16,736 nt of DNA from Alphaproteobacteria bacterium (lineage in GTDB: Bacteria; Pseudomonadota; Alphaproteobacteria; UBA828), in assembly GCA_029937205.1 (NCBI GenBank), contig JAPYQV010000012.1, forward strand, positions 1-16,736. Reading direction: 5' to 3'. Shown one piece after another: positions 1-7,207 of the stretch. Under the pieces are notes generated by a model. The model was given only the letters and a program-made list of their open reading frames with translations. It was not told where the DNA came from and did not search any database. Numbering within the stretch: the first letter of the stretch is position 1; each line of letters begins with the position of its first letter. Made by a program: the position numbers and the translations under genes.

Positions 1-34
1 GGATAATCCATAATGCCCAGGCCAACCGAGATCG

Positions 35-688
35 TCACCGTGTATTCTCCTGCTGTCGATCCAGCGTGCCGCCATTGAGAATGATGGCGATCTCTGCACC
101 GCTCAGCGTATCATGCTGCATCAGATTGTCTGCGAGCGCGTTTATTTGCGTTGGGCGGGAGCTCAATATCTCTCGTGCGCGCTGCTCCGCTGCGGCCATC
201 AGGCGGTGTACGCCCGCTTCGGCCTCTGACGGCAGCAGATCTGCCTCCGGCCCGCCCAATAAGTCGAAACCAATCTGCTCTGCGGCCTTGATATCAGATG
301 TTTGAATTGTGCTCTGCGAATGCGTGCCCAAAATTAACTCTTCGGCGATCTGACCGCCCTGCGCGATGACAAGTTCCGCCATTTTACGGGCGTTGCGATC
401 GGCGTTGCTCATATCCTTATCGGCCGGCGCGCGCGTCACACTGCCAAGAATTCCCCAGCGCGAGACGGTGGTCATTTCAAGTATATCGCCCGCCGCCGGC
501 AGGTTTGCCGCGAGAAGTGCGTGGCCGCTTTCGTGAACGGCGGTCACGCTGCGGTCCGCTGCGGTCATTTTTGGAACGCGGTATTTGGATGGCGGATGGA
601 TGATGGCAGCGGCGATAAATCCGCCGAAAATCATCAACATTACAATGCCGCTGATGTTAATTCGCGAGAGGTCGATACGGTGCCGCAT
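35..688 (-). CDS. Membrane-anchored M41-type zinc metallopeptidase lacking an AAA ATPase domain
   Basis: The 217-residue protein has one hydrophobic segment (about residues 12-30) and then goes straight into a peptidase domain of the M41 (FtsH) family. Visible signatures are the zinc-binding HESGH at residues 52-56, the helix motif GGQIAEELILG at about 111-121 (FtsH: GGRAAEELIFG), and SDIKAA with Asp132 at the position of the third zinc ligand of FtsH. All metal ligands are therefore present and the domain should be active. The AAA+ ATPase that precedes M41 in FtsH is absent, and the ORF is complete with its own start, so it is not a cut-off fragment. Orientation in the membrane is unclear because basic residues lie on both sides of the hydrophobic segment. 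It is divergent from the dioxygenase gene with a 55-bp gap. The family call is firm; substrates and role are unknown. Confidence 0.85.
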   Translation of the reverse strand: MRHRIDLSRINISGIVMLMIFGGFIAAAIIHPPSKYRVPKMTAADRSVTAVHESGHALLAANLPAAGDILEMTTVSRWGILGSVTRAPADKDMSNADRNARKMAELVIAQGGQIAEELILGTHSQSTIQTSDIKAAEQIGFDLLGGPEADLLPSEAEAGVHRLMAAAEQRAREILSSRPTQINALADNLMQHDTLSGAEIAIILNGGTLDRQQENTR

Positions 689-743
689 ACCTTACCCGGT
701 GTGAAAGTCTCAGCTTCGTAATATAACCGATACGATAGCCACG

Positions 744-1628
744 ATGGAATTTGGAGTGATGTTGGAGATCAGCGAGAATCAGGCACGGCGTTTTACAGAC
801 CAGGGATATTTGGTCGTGGAACAGCTTGTCGATATGGCTGTGGTGCAGCGTTTGGACGCGAGTTTCGACGAATTGTTTGCTGGTGATTTCGAAACAGGAG
901 TCACCCCGGACGAAGTCAATTGGCAAACGGGCTCGGGTGACGAATCTCTGACCCGGCAAATTTGCAATGGTTGGAAGGCCAACCGCACCATCGCCGAAAC
1001 CGTGCTGCGGGAAGATTTTGGCCGCGCCGTGGCACAGCTAGGCGGCTGGCCGGGCACGCGCATCATGATCGACAATGTGTTATGGAAACCGCCCGGTGCG
1101 CGGCCGCTTCTCTACCATCAAGACAGTGCCTACCTGGACTGGTACAGCCCTTCGGACCTTCTCAGCCTGTGGATTGCGCTGGATGAAACGACCGCTTCGG
1201 GAGGCACATTGGAGTTCATGCCCGGTTCTCATCGTTGGCGCCGCCCCTTGCCCGAGGGCGAGTTTCACGGCCCCGACGATTATCGCCAATTTTTGCGTCA
1301 GGCTGCCGAGGCCGAGGGAAAGGCGCTGGACGAAGAAAGTATCGCATATGTGGAAGTGCCGGCGGGCGGCGGATCCTTCCATCACGGCTGGATGTGGCAC
1401 GGTTCGGGATACAACCGCTCAGATAGGCCACGCCGCGCGCTAGTGCTGCACGCCATGCGCTCGGATGCGGCGTTTAATCCGGCGCGGCTCAACAGCGGCA
1501 CCGGCACGATCTACAGCCGCTACAAACACCTTGGCGACAATTTTTTGGACGAAAACTATTTTCCTATCCTGTGGCGCGAGGATGGTTACCGGACGCCCGG
1601 TATTGAGGAATTTTTAGCCGGGAGATAA
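744..1628 (+). CDS. Phytanoyl-CoA dioxygenase (PhyH) family Fe(II)/2-oxoglutarate oxygenase
   Basis: The 294-residue length is usual for PhyH-family enzymes, which hydroxylate small organic molecules using Fe(II), O2 and 2-oxoglutarate. The iron-binding HxD is in YHQDSAYLDWY (His125, Asp127), the distal His is probably His219 in WMWHGSGYN, and arginines at 228-231 are placed to bind 2-oxoglutarate. GGTLEFMPGSHRW (153-165) is the typical strand and turn of the double-stranded beta-helix. The enzyme should be soluble and active. Start choice is uncertain: ATG 744 has no good ribosome-binding site, and ATG 759 lies only 2 nt after a GGAG. It is first in a plus-strand run with the MBL-fold, PhnD-like and GST genes. 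The substrate cannot be read from the sequence; similar proteins act on acyl-CoAs, ectoine, phosphonates and many secondary metabolites. Confidence 0.88.
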   Translation: MEFGVMLEISENQARRFTDQGYLVVEQLVDMAVVQRLDASFDELFAGDFETGVTPDEVNWQTGSGDESLTRQICNGWKANRTIAETVLREDFGRAVAQLGGWPGTRIMIDNVLWKPPGARPLLYHQDSAYLDWYSPSDLLSLWIALDETTASGGTLEFMPGSHRWRRPLPEGEFHGPDDYRQFLRQAAEAEGKALDEESIAYVEVPAGGGSFHHGWMWHGSGYNRSDRPRRALVLHAMRSDAAFNPARLNSGTGTIYSRYKHLGDNFLDENYFPILWREDGYRTPGIEEFLAGR

Positions 1629-1705
1629 CGCCCGGGGCGGCCTGGTTGCCCGCTTGCATCCGACCCCCTAAGGTCTCTCAGCTGGGAAAATTAATGGAGA
1701 AAGCC

Positions 1706-2440
1706 ATGACCGTCACAAATGAAAATAGCGGCACTCGGATTGATGAGATTGCGGACGGAATTCACCGCATATCCACTCCGGTCCCGCCTGGTGATGACTT
1801 CCCGCCCGGATTTACGTTCAATCAGTATTTGATTGAGGATGATGAGCCGCTTCTATTTCATACCGGCCTCAGAAAAATGTTTCCCTTGCTGCGCGAAGCA
1901 ATCGACCATGTCATGCCTATCGAATCGTTGCGACATGTGAGTTTTAGCCATGTTGAAGCCGACGAGTGCGGCGCTCTGAACGAAATATTGGCCGTGGCGC
2001 CGCACGCCGCGCCGCTGTGTGGCAAGATTGCCGCAATGACGTCCATCGGAGATATGGCCGACCGGCCACCGCGTGTCGTGGATGATGGCGAAACACTGTC
2101 GCTTGGCGGCCATAGCGTTACCTGGCTTGGCACCCCACACCTACCGCACGGCTGGGAATGCGGTTATCTGTTTGAGAGCACCACCGCCACATTGCTTTGC
2201 GGCGATCTTTTTACACGTTTCGGTGCCGATCATCCGCCGTTGACCGAGGAAGATATCCTGGAGGCGAGCGAGCAGGCGCGCGGGGCGATGGATTATTATT
2301 CACATGCCCGGAATAGCGGCGAGATGTTGGAGCGCTTGGCGGCGTTAGAGCCCGGCATTCTTGCCTGCATGCATGGAAGTGCCTGGCGCGGAGACGGCGC
2401 GGCACTTTTACGTCGCCTCGCTGAACGATTGGAAGCGTAA
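1706..2440 (+). CDS. Metallo-beta-lactamase-fold protein of the diiron oxygen-binding (ODP/FprA-like) type
   Basis: ATG 1706 was chosen because GGAGA at 1696-1700 sits 6 nt upstream; in-frame ATG 1694 is the alternative. The protein has 244 residues. It carries the diiron-type metal motif H-x-E-x-D (SHVEADECG, His82, Glu84, Asp86) instead of the H-x-H-x-D-H of classical zinc beta-lactamases. Further candidate ligands are His145 or His148 (TPHLPHGWE), Asp167 (CGDLF) and His223 (CMHGSAW). The set matches the oxygen-reducing diiron domain of FprA/rubredoxin:oxygen oxidoreductase, but the flavodoxin domain of those approximately 400-residue enzymes is missing. A stand-alone domain needs an outside electron donor or may do other chemistry such as hydrolysis. 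It lies 77 nt after the PhyH gene and 27 nt before the PhnD-like gene, probably in one transcript. Confidence 0.82.
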   Translation: MTVTNENSGTRIDEIADGIHRISTPVPPGDDFPPGFTFNQYLIEDDEPLLFHTGLRKMFPLLREAIDHVMPIESLRHVSFSHVEADECGALNEILAVAPHAAPLCGKIAAMTSIGDMADRPPRVVDDGETLSLGGHSVTWLGTPHLPHGWECGYLFESTTATLLCGDLFTRFGADHPPLTEEDILEASEQARGAMDYYSHARNSGEMLERLAALEPGILACMHGSAWRGDGAALLRRLAERLEA

Positions 2441-2467
2441 TACCCTGAGTGATTGCCGCGCCGCTCG

Positions 2468-3271
2468 ATGAGCATCGCCAGCTTTCCAATGTACGATTTT
2501 CCCGAGGTGCGGGAGGCACTCGATTCACTGTGGGCAGTGTTGCGAAACGAGCTGGCGAGCAGTAACGATGATGTTCCGGAGGCGCTTATGCATGACAAGC
2601 CTCTCGATGCCATTTGGTCTGATAAGGCGCTCTTTGTCAGCCAATGTTGCGGCTACGATCTTGTAAACCGCCATGCCGGTGTCCTTCGCCCTGTGGTGAC
2701 ACCGCGCTACACCGCGCCGGGATGCGACGGGCCGAATTATTGTAGCCAGATCGTCGTGGCGGAAGACTCCAAGATCGATGAAATTGCGGCGGTACAACGC
2801 GGTGTTTGCGTCATCAACGGATTTGAATCCCATTCTGGAATGAATGCCTTACGCGCTCTTGTCGCGCCATTTCACCAGGAAGGTAGGTTTTTTTCGCGTG
2901 TGTGTGTGAGCGGCACTCATGCGGCAAGCCTCGCCGCGGTGGCACGGGGAGAAGCCGATATTTGTGCCATCGATTGTGTCACCCATGCCCTGCTTGCCCG
3001 CCATCGCCCGGCGGCGCTTGCGGGCACCCGCATCCTCTGCCGAAGTGCTTCGGCGCCGGCAATACCGTTCGTGACGCGCATTGATCGAGATGAGGACATC
3101 ACACGCCGCCTGCAAGGCGCGATTTTAACTGTATTGGCCGACCCGGCATTGTCCGACGTGTGTGAAGCTCTATTCATCGGCGGAGGTGAAATCGTGCCGC
3201 TCTCGGCGTATGACAGCATTTCGGAATTCGAACGCGAAGCGGCGAGGCGAGGCTATCCGCTACTGTGTTGA
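2468..3271 (+). CDS. PhnD/COG3221-like substrate-binding protein without signal peptide
   Basis: The start is placed at ATG 2468 (a TTG at 2453 would add five residues), giving 267 residues. The fold of phosphate/phosphite/phosphonate ABC-transporter binding proteins (PhnD) is indicated by an N-terminal strand SIASFPMYDFPEV, an anion-loop-like GFESHSGMNALRAL in the middle (PhnD: SHTSTSG-type loop), and ARGEADICAIDCVTH, the typical second-lobe segment of this superfamily. No signal peptide or lipobox exists: the first beta-strand begins at residue 2, so the protein should stay in the cytoplasm. No ABC permease or ATPase gene lies nearby, which argues against a transport role and for a cytosolic ligand-binding or enzymatic role. 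It is 27 nt downstream of the MBL-fold gene. The fold assignment is good; the ligand is unknown. Confidence 0.75.
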   Translation: MSIASFPMYDFPEVREALDSLWAVLRNELASSNDDVPEALMHDKPLDAIWSDKALFVSQCCGYDLVNRHAGVLRPVVTPRYTAPGCDGPNYCSQIVVAEDSKIDEIAAVQRGVCVINGFESHSGMNALRALVAPFHQEGRFFSRVCVSGTHAASLAAVARGEADICAIDCVTHALLARHRPAALAGTRILCRSASAPAIPFVTRIDRDEDITRRLQGAILTVLADPALSDVCEALFIGGGEIVPLSAYDSISEFEREAARRGYPLLC

Positions 3272-3374
3272 GCTGTAGCCTTGGCCCAAGCCGGGCGATA
3301 TTTCCCTCTAAGCATGCCTTCCGTATACACTCGCACTGTTTGCATCCGGCCTTGATGAAAGAAGGAACCCATCC

Positions 3375-4067
3375 ATGAGCGACGTGGAAATTTTCAGCGC
3401 CGAAGTTTGCCCCTATGCCCAGTGTACGCGCATGGTGTTGGTCGAGAAGGGTGTGGATTTCACGCTGCGGGAAGCCGATCTCGCCAACAAACCGGACTGG
3501 TTTCTTGAGGTTTTGCCCTATTCCAAAGTGCCGGTAATCCGCCATCAAGGCCGTGTGGTCTATGAATCGGCCATTATCAACGAGTATCTCGATGAGGTTT
3601 ATCCCGAGCCGCCTATGATGCCGGAAGAGCCTGGCGTGCGGGCGACCGTTCGCGTCTGGATCGACTCCATGAATATCAAGCTCCTGCCCTGTTTCTATCG
3701 CTTGATGATGGCGCAGGAGCTGGAGAAACAGGCGAAGGAAGCGGAAACGCTCACTGCACATTTTCGCCTCATTGAGACGGCTGTGCGGGCGGAAGGTGCT
3801 GGCCCCTATTTGTTTGGCGACAAGCAAAGCTTGGCGGACATTTTGCTCTACCCTTGGTTCGAGCGCCTGCCGGCGCTGGAACACTATCGCGGCAAGATGT
3901 TGCCCGAGGATTGCAGCCGTCTCAAAAACTGGTTCAAGGTTATGGAAGAGACCAAAGGCGCGCGCGAGACAACCAACGGCGCAGAGTTCCATATCAAGGC
4001 TTACATCAAGTATGCCAACAACACGGTCGACGGCATAAGCGCCCGTGAGATGCGCGCCACGGCATGA
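3375..4067 (+). CDS. Glutathione S-transferase family protein (CPYA active-site type)
   Basis: This 230-residue protein has a thioredoxin-fold N-terminal domain (residues 1-80) and an all-helical C-terminal domain, the standard GST layout. Seen in the N domain are CPYAQ (Cys12, as in cysteine-type omega/beta/SspA-like GSTs), the cis-proline region SKVPVI (Pro53) and the glutathione gamma-glutamyl-binding ES pair in YESAIINEYL (Glu64, Ser65). SLADILLYPWFERL (about 152-165) is the conserved N-capping box of the C domain. A cysteine rather than serine or tyrosine at the active site suggests thiol transfer, deglutathionylation or dehydroascorbate-like reduction rather than simple conjugation. The ribosome-binding site AAGGAA (3362-3367) is 7 nt from the ATG. 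It lies 103 nt after the PhnD-like gene, so it may have its own promoter. It is convergent with the PaaK-like gene. Confidence 0.85.
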   Translation: MSDVEIFSAEVCPYAQCTRMVLVEKGVDFTLREADLANKPDWFLEVLPYSKVPVIRHQGRVVYESAIINEYLDEVYPEPPMMPEEPGVRATVRVWIDSMNIKLLPCFYRLMMAQELEKQAKEAETLTAHFRLIETAVRAEGAGPYLFGDKQSLADILLYPWFERLPALEHYRGKMLPEDCSRLKNWFKVMEETKGARETTNGAEFHIKAYIKYANNTVDGISAREMRATA

Positions 4068-4091
4068 GGCGGTAAACCATAAATAGGCCGC

Positions 4092-5498
4092 TCAGGCTTC
4101 GATTTCAGAGCGAAAATCTTCGAACTTGCCGCTCGCGCTGCGCGGAATTTCATCATGGTAGGTGAACTGCAAGTCGAAGGCATCACCCAGTCTGGAGTTG
4201 ATCAGCTTTCTGAGCCGCGCTTCCTCTTCCGAGTTTAAGGGACGCCCGGTCACGAACTTGACCTCGATGATTTCCAATGTTTTTTGCACGAACTGAAATT
4301 GCTTGATGGGTGCGAATTCGATGAATTTGTCATAGCTCAGAAGTGGCCAATGACGGGTTCCATCGGGCAGCTGGATCATGTTTCGTTGGCGGCCGTGAAT
4401 TTTTGTGATCACGGGAAGACCGCGCCCGCAGTCGCAGGGGGCACCCGCTTCGGCATAGTCGCCGATATCATAACGGATCAGGGGGGTGGCGAAATTGTGC
4501 AAATCGGTCACCACCACGCGACCGGTTTCCCCGGCGGCGCAAGGGCGGCCATTTTCATCGAGAATTTCGACAATCACATGTTCGGACTGGATGTGATAAT
4601 GGACATGCTCCGGGCATTGCAGGGCGAGATAGCCGGCTTCCTGCGTGGTGTACATATCAACCAACGGGACATGCCATTGTTCCTGGCAGAGCGCGCGCAA
4701 ATTCGGCGGCACCAATTCCGACAGGGTTTCCGCTTCACGCAGGCTGGGAAGCTTGATGCCTTCTTCCGAGCAATGGCGAATCAATGCTTCCAGGTTGGAC
4801 GGGTGCGTAATGAGGTAATCGGGGTCTTGCCGTGCAAGCCATTCCGCCTGTTGCGCGACGGATGCCTCGATGCTGAGGAATTTGGACGGGCCGGTCGGAA
4901 TTGCTGATGCGAATCCGGGCCCCCAATTGGGCAATACGACGCCGTCCGGATAGGGAGCGGAACCGGTTCTGTCGTAGCGGATAGCGGCAAGGGTGCCGCT
5001 GACGTCACAGCGCCGCCAAAAGAAATCACGCACTGTGAAGAGGTTCCAGAAAATTCCCGTGAGCCCTGTGCCCAACAGTTTCACCGGCGTACCAGTGGAA
5101 CCGGACGTAACAATGTTGGTGGTCTTGCCGTGTGCTTTGGGCAGCGCCCGGCTCCGCAATTTTTTTTCAGCTTGCTGGATGTCCTCGCGTTTGAGCAAGG
5201 GGAGGCGGAGCCAGCTCTCCTCATCAAGTGCCGTATCCGGGTTGAAACCCGCCTCGCCGAGGCGCTTTTGATAGTAAGTCACGCTTTCAAACGCGTGACG
5301 CAAAAGGTGGCTTGCCTGGCGGAATTGCGCCGCGCGCAGGCGTTCGGGCGTCCACCATTGGCTCTGCTCCAATTGGAACAGGAGAGTGAGCAGGATATTG
5401 CTATTTAATTTGGGAATGGCGGGCCAAATGATTCCTGGGACCGAAGAATCGGGAATTGGAATATGGCTCGCCTCAGTCATTGTCGGCGAGCATAGCAT
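4092..5498 (-). CDS. PaaK/CapK-type acyl-adenylating enzyme (phenylacetate-CoA ligase family)
   Basis: The 468-residue protein belongs to the ANL superfamily in the PaaK/CapK branch. Adenylation motifs are visible in order: TSGSTGTPVK (131-140, ATP loop), YTTQEAG (283-289), RYDIGD (342-347) and a C-terminal SASGKFEDF with the catalytic Lys458. PCDCGRGLP (354-362) is the Cys-rich element common in CapK-like members. It should activate a carboxylic acid as the acyl-AMP and then perhaps form the CoA thioester; aryl acids, fatty acids or an acyl group for transfer are all possible. No phenylacetate-pathway genes (paaA-E, paaG, paaZ) are near, so it is not annotated as paaK. Start ATG 5498 has a weak GA-rich leader; ATG 5480 is the alternative. 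It is divergent from the transaminase gene with a 164-bp gap. Confidence 0.85.
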   Translation of the reverse strand: MLCSPTMTEASHIPIPDSSVPGIIWPAIPKLNSNILLTLLFQLEQSQWWTPERLRAAQFRQASHLLRHAFESVTYYQKRLGEAGFNPDTALDEESWLRLPLLKREDIQQAEKKLRSRALPKAHGKTTNIVTSGSTGTPVKLLGTGLTGIFWNLFTVRDFFWRRCDVSGTLAAIRYDRTGSAPYPDGVVLPNWGPGFASAIPTGPSKFLSIEASVAQQAEWLARQDPDYLITHPSNLEALIRHCSEEGIKLPSLREAETLSELVPPNLRALCQEQWHVPLVDMYTTQEAGYLALQCPEHVHYHIQSEHVIVEILDENGRPCAAGETGRVVVTDLHNFATPLIRYDIGDYAEAGAPCDCGRGLPVITKIHGRQRNMIQLPDGTRHWPLLSYDKFIEFAPIKQFQFVQKTLEIIEVKFVTGRPLNSEEEARLRKLINSRLGDAFDLQFTYHDEIPRSASGKFEDFRSEIEA

Positions 5499-5648
5499 TC
5501 CATCTCACACCTTAAGTATGTAATTTCTTTGGGATTGAAATCGCGCTGGCACCAAGCCGCAAGATCGGCGATAGTCGCGGCGTAAAAGTGTGATCACGCT
5601 GCCAATGGTGGCGCGTGACTGTGGGCTTCCAGCGCGGCAGCGGGAGCC

Positions 5649-5654
5649 GGAGGA
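5649..5654 (+). promoter_or_regulatory. Ribosome-binding site deciding the transaminase start
   Basis: GGAGGA lies 8 nt before ATG 5663. It favours that start over the in-frame GTG at 5615, which would add a 16-residue Arg/Gly-rich extension not expected in the family. Confidence 0.8.
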
Positions 5655-5662
5655 ATAATAGA

Positions 5663-7072
5663 ATGAGCGTGCAACCAGCCCATAATCTTTCCCTTGAAGA
5701 GATGGATAAGCAGAGTTTTCTGCATCCCTACACCCCGCTCAAGGATCATGCTGAGAATGGCCCGACCATCGTTGCCTCGGCCAAGGGCGTGCACATCACC
5801 GATACCAAGGGCAAGGAATATATCGATTCCATGGCTGGCCTGTGGTGCGTGAATATCGGCTGGGGACGGGAAGAGGTGGTCGAAGCGATCGCCGAGCAGG
5901 CTAGCAAGCTCGCCTATTATCACTCCTTTGCGTCGATGGCCAATGAGGCCTCGATCCGCCTGGCCGACCGCATTTTACGCCTGGTGCCGGACAATATGAG
6001 CAAGGTATTTTTCGGCAATTCTGGCTCGGATGCCAACGACACCAATGTGAAGCTGGTGTGGTATTTCAACAATCTGCGCGGCAAGCCGAAAAAGAAGAAG
6101 ATCATCGGGCGCGACCGTGGCTATCATGGCGTCACCGTGGCCGCCGCCAGCATGACCGGCATTCCGATGGTACATAAAGCCTTCGATATCCCCTTGCCGC
6201 AAATGCTGCACACCGTCATGCCGCATTACTACACCCACGCGGAGCCCGGCATGAGCGAGCGCGAATTCTCTAAATGGTGCGCCGCCAAGCTTGAGGAAAT
6301 GATCAACGCCGAAGGACCCGACACGGTCGCCGCCTTCATCGCCGAGCCGGTCATGGGTGCCGGTGGCGTGGTGCCGCCGCCGGAAGGCTATTTCCAGGAA
6401 ATCCAGGCCGTGCTGAACAAATATGACGTGTTGCTGATCGCCGATGAAGTGATCACCGGCTTTGGCCGCACCGGCAATTGGTTTGCCAGCGAAACCTACG
6501 ATATCAAGCCCGACATCATGACCCTCGCCAAGGGCCTGACCAGCGGCTATATCCCGATGTCGGCCTCGGTGATTTCAGAGGAAATCTGGCAGGTCCTGAT
6601 GAACGGCACACCTGAAGTGGGCGCCTTTGCACACGGCTATACCTATAGTGCCCATCCGGTGGCAGCGGCGGCGGCCATGGCCAATCTCGATATCATGGAA
6701 CGCGAAAACCTGCCGGCCAATGCGGCCCGCATGGGCACCTATTTCCAAAACAAACTGCGCCAGGAAGTGGCCGATCATCCTCTGGTCGGCGATGTGCGCG
6801 GTGTGGCGTTGGTCGCCGGTGTCGAGTTGGTGGCCGACAAAGTCAAGAAAACACCGCTCGACATGGACCTCAAGGCAGCACCGACATTGGGCAAATATTG
6901 CGTTGAGGAAGGGCTGATCAGCCGCGCCCTGATGCAAATGAACGCGCTCTCCTTCTCGCCGCCTCTGGTGATCAATGAGAGCGAAGTGGATGAAGTGGTG
7001 GCGCGCTTCCGGCGTGCGCTGAACCGCCTCACCGATGATCTGGTCAAATCCGGTTCGTGGAAAGCGCAGTAG
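5663..7072 (+). CDS. Class III PLP-dependent omega-aminotransferase
   Basis: The 469-residue length is normal for class III (subgroup II) transaminases. The enzyme transfers an amino group from an omega-amino acid or amine (for example beta-alanine, taurine, putrescine) to pyruvate or a similar acceptor, in the cytoplasm. Motifs seen: FGNSGSDANDTNVK (117-130) binding the PLP phosphate, YHG (154-156) stacking on the ring, IADEVITGFGRTG (259-271) with Asp261 bonding the pyridine nitrogen, and LAKGLTSGY (288-296) with Lys290 as Schiff-base lysine. The tract NNLRGKPKKKKIIGR is typical of pyruvate-dependent omega-transaminases. The strong ribosome-binding site and high-quality terminator suggest a well-expressed single transcription unit. 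Exact amine donor cannot be assigned; the neighbouring LLM oxygenase does not settle it. Confidence 0.92.
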   Translation: MSVQPAHNLSLEEMDKQSFLHPYTPLKDHAENGPTIVASAKGVHITDTKGKEYIDSMAGLWCVNIGWGREEVVEAIAEQASKLAYYHSFASMANEASIRLADRILRLVPDNMSKVFFGNSGSDANDTNVKLVWYFNNLRGKPKKKKIIGRDRGYHGVTVAAASMTGIPMVHKAFDIPLPQMLHTVMPHYYTHAEPGMSEREFSKWCAAKLEEMINAEGPDTVAAFIAEPVMGAGGVVPPPEGYFQEIQAVLNKYDVLLIADEVITGFGRTGNWFASETYDIKPDIMTLAKGLTSGYIPMSASVISEEIWQVLMNGTPEVGAFAHGYTYSAHPVAAAAAMANLDIMERENLPANAARMGTYFQNKLRQEVADHPLVGDVRGVALVAGVELVADKVKKTPLDMDLKAAPTLGKYCVEEGLISRALMQMNALSFSPPLVINESEVDEVVARFRRALNRLTDDLVKSGSWKAQ

Positions 7073-7096
7073 AAGGCTTTCTTCCATGAATGATGA

Positions 7097-7124
7097 AAAG
7101 CGGGGCCGCGTGGCCCCGTTTTTT
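7097..7124 (+). terminator. Intrinsic (Rho-independent) terminator after the transaminase gene
   Basis: Perfect 7-bp GC stem CGGGGCC (7101-7107) / GGCCCCG (7112-7118) with a 4-nt loop GCGT, followed by six T (7119-7124). A-residues before the stem can extend pairing with the T run, so it may also work weakly on the other strand. It separates the transaminase from the LLM gene. Confidence 0.93.
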
Positions 7125-7207
7125 ATTGCTGTAATTCCTATTGCCGTTTGTGGCTCTGCAATGGGACAGTCCTGCTTCGGGCCACAAAGCTTGTTTGGAG
7201 TAAGGAC

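Noticed and set aside
1622..1650. CGCCCGGGGCG palindrome after the PhyH gene as terminator
   Set aside because: It has no T run and almost no loop; the downstream gene has its own ribosome-binding site and close spacing, so read-through is likely.
4069..4091. GCGG ... CCGC short inverted repeat in the gap between the convergent GST and PaaK-like genes, possible terminator
   Set aside because: The arms are only 4 bp, the loop is long (15 nt) and there is no T tract on either strand.
5590..5597. GTGATCAC palindrome upstream of the transaminase gene as a CRP-type site
   Set aside because: A CRP site needs TGTGA and TCACA separated by six bases; here the half-sites are fused. A perfect 8-bp palindrome is expected by chance in a sequence of this length.
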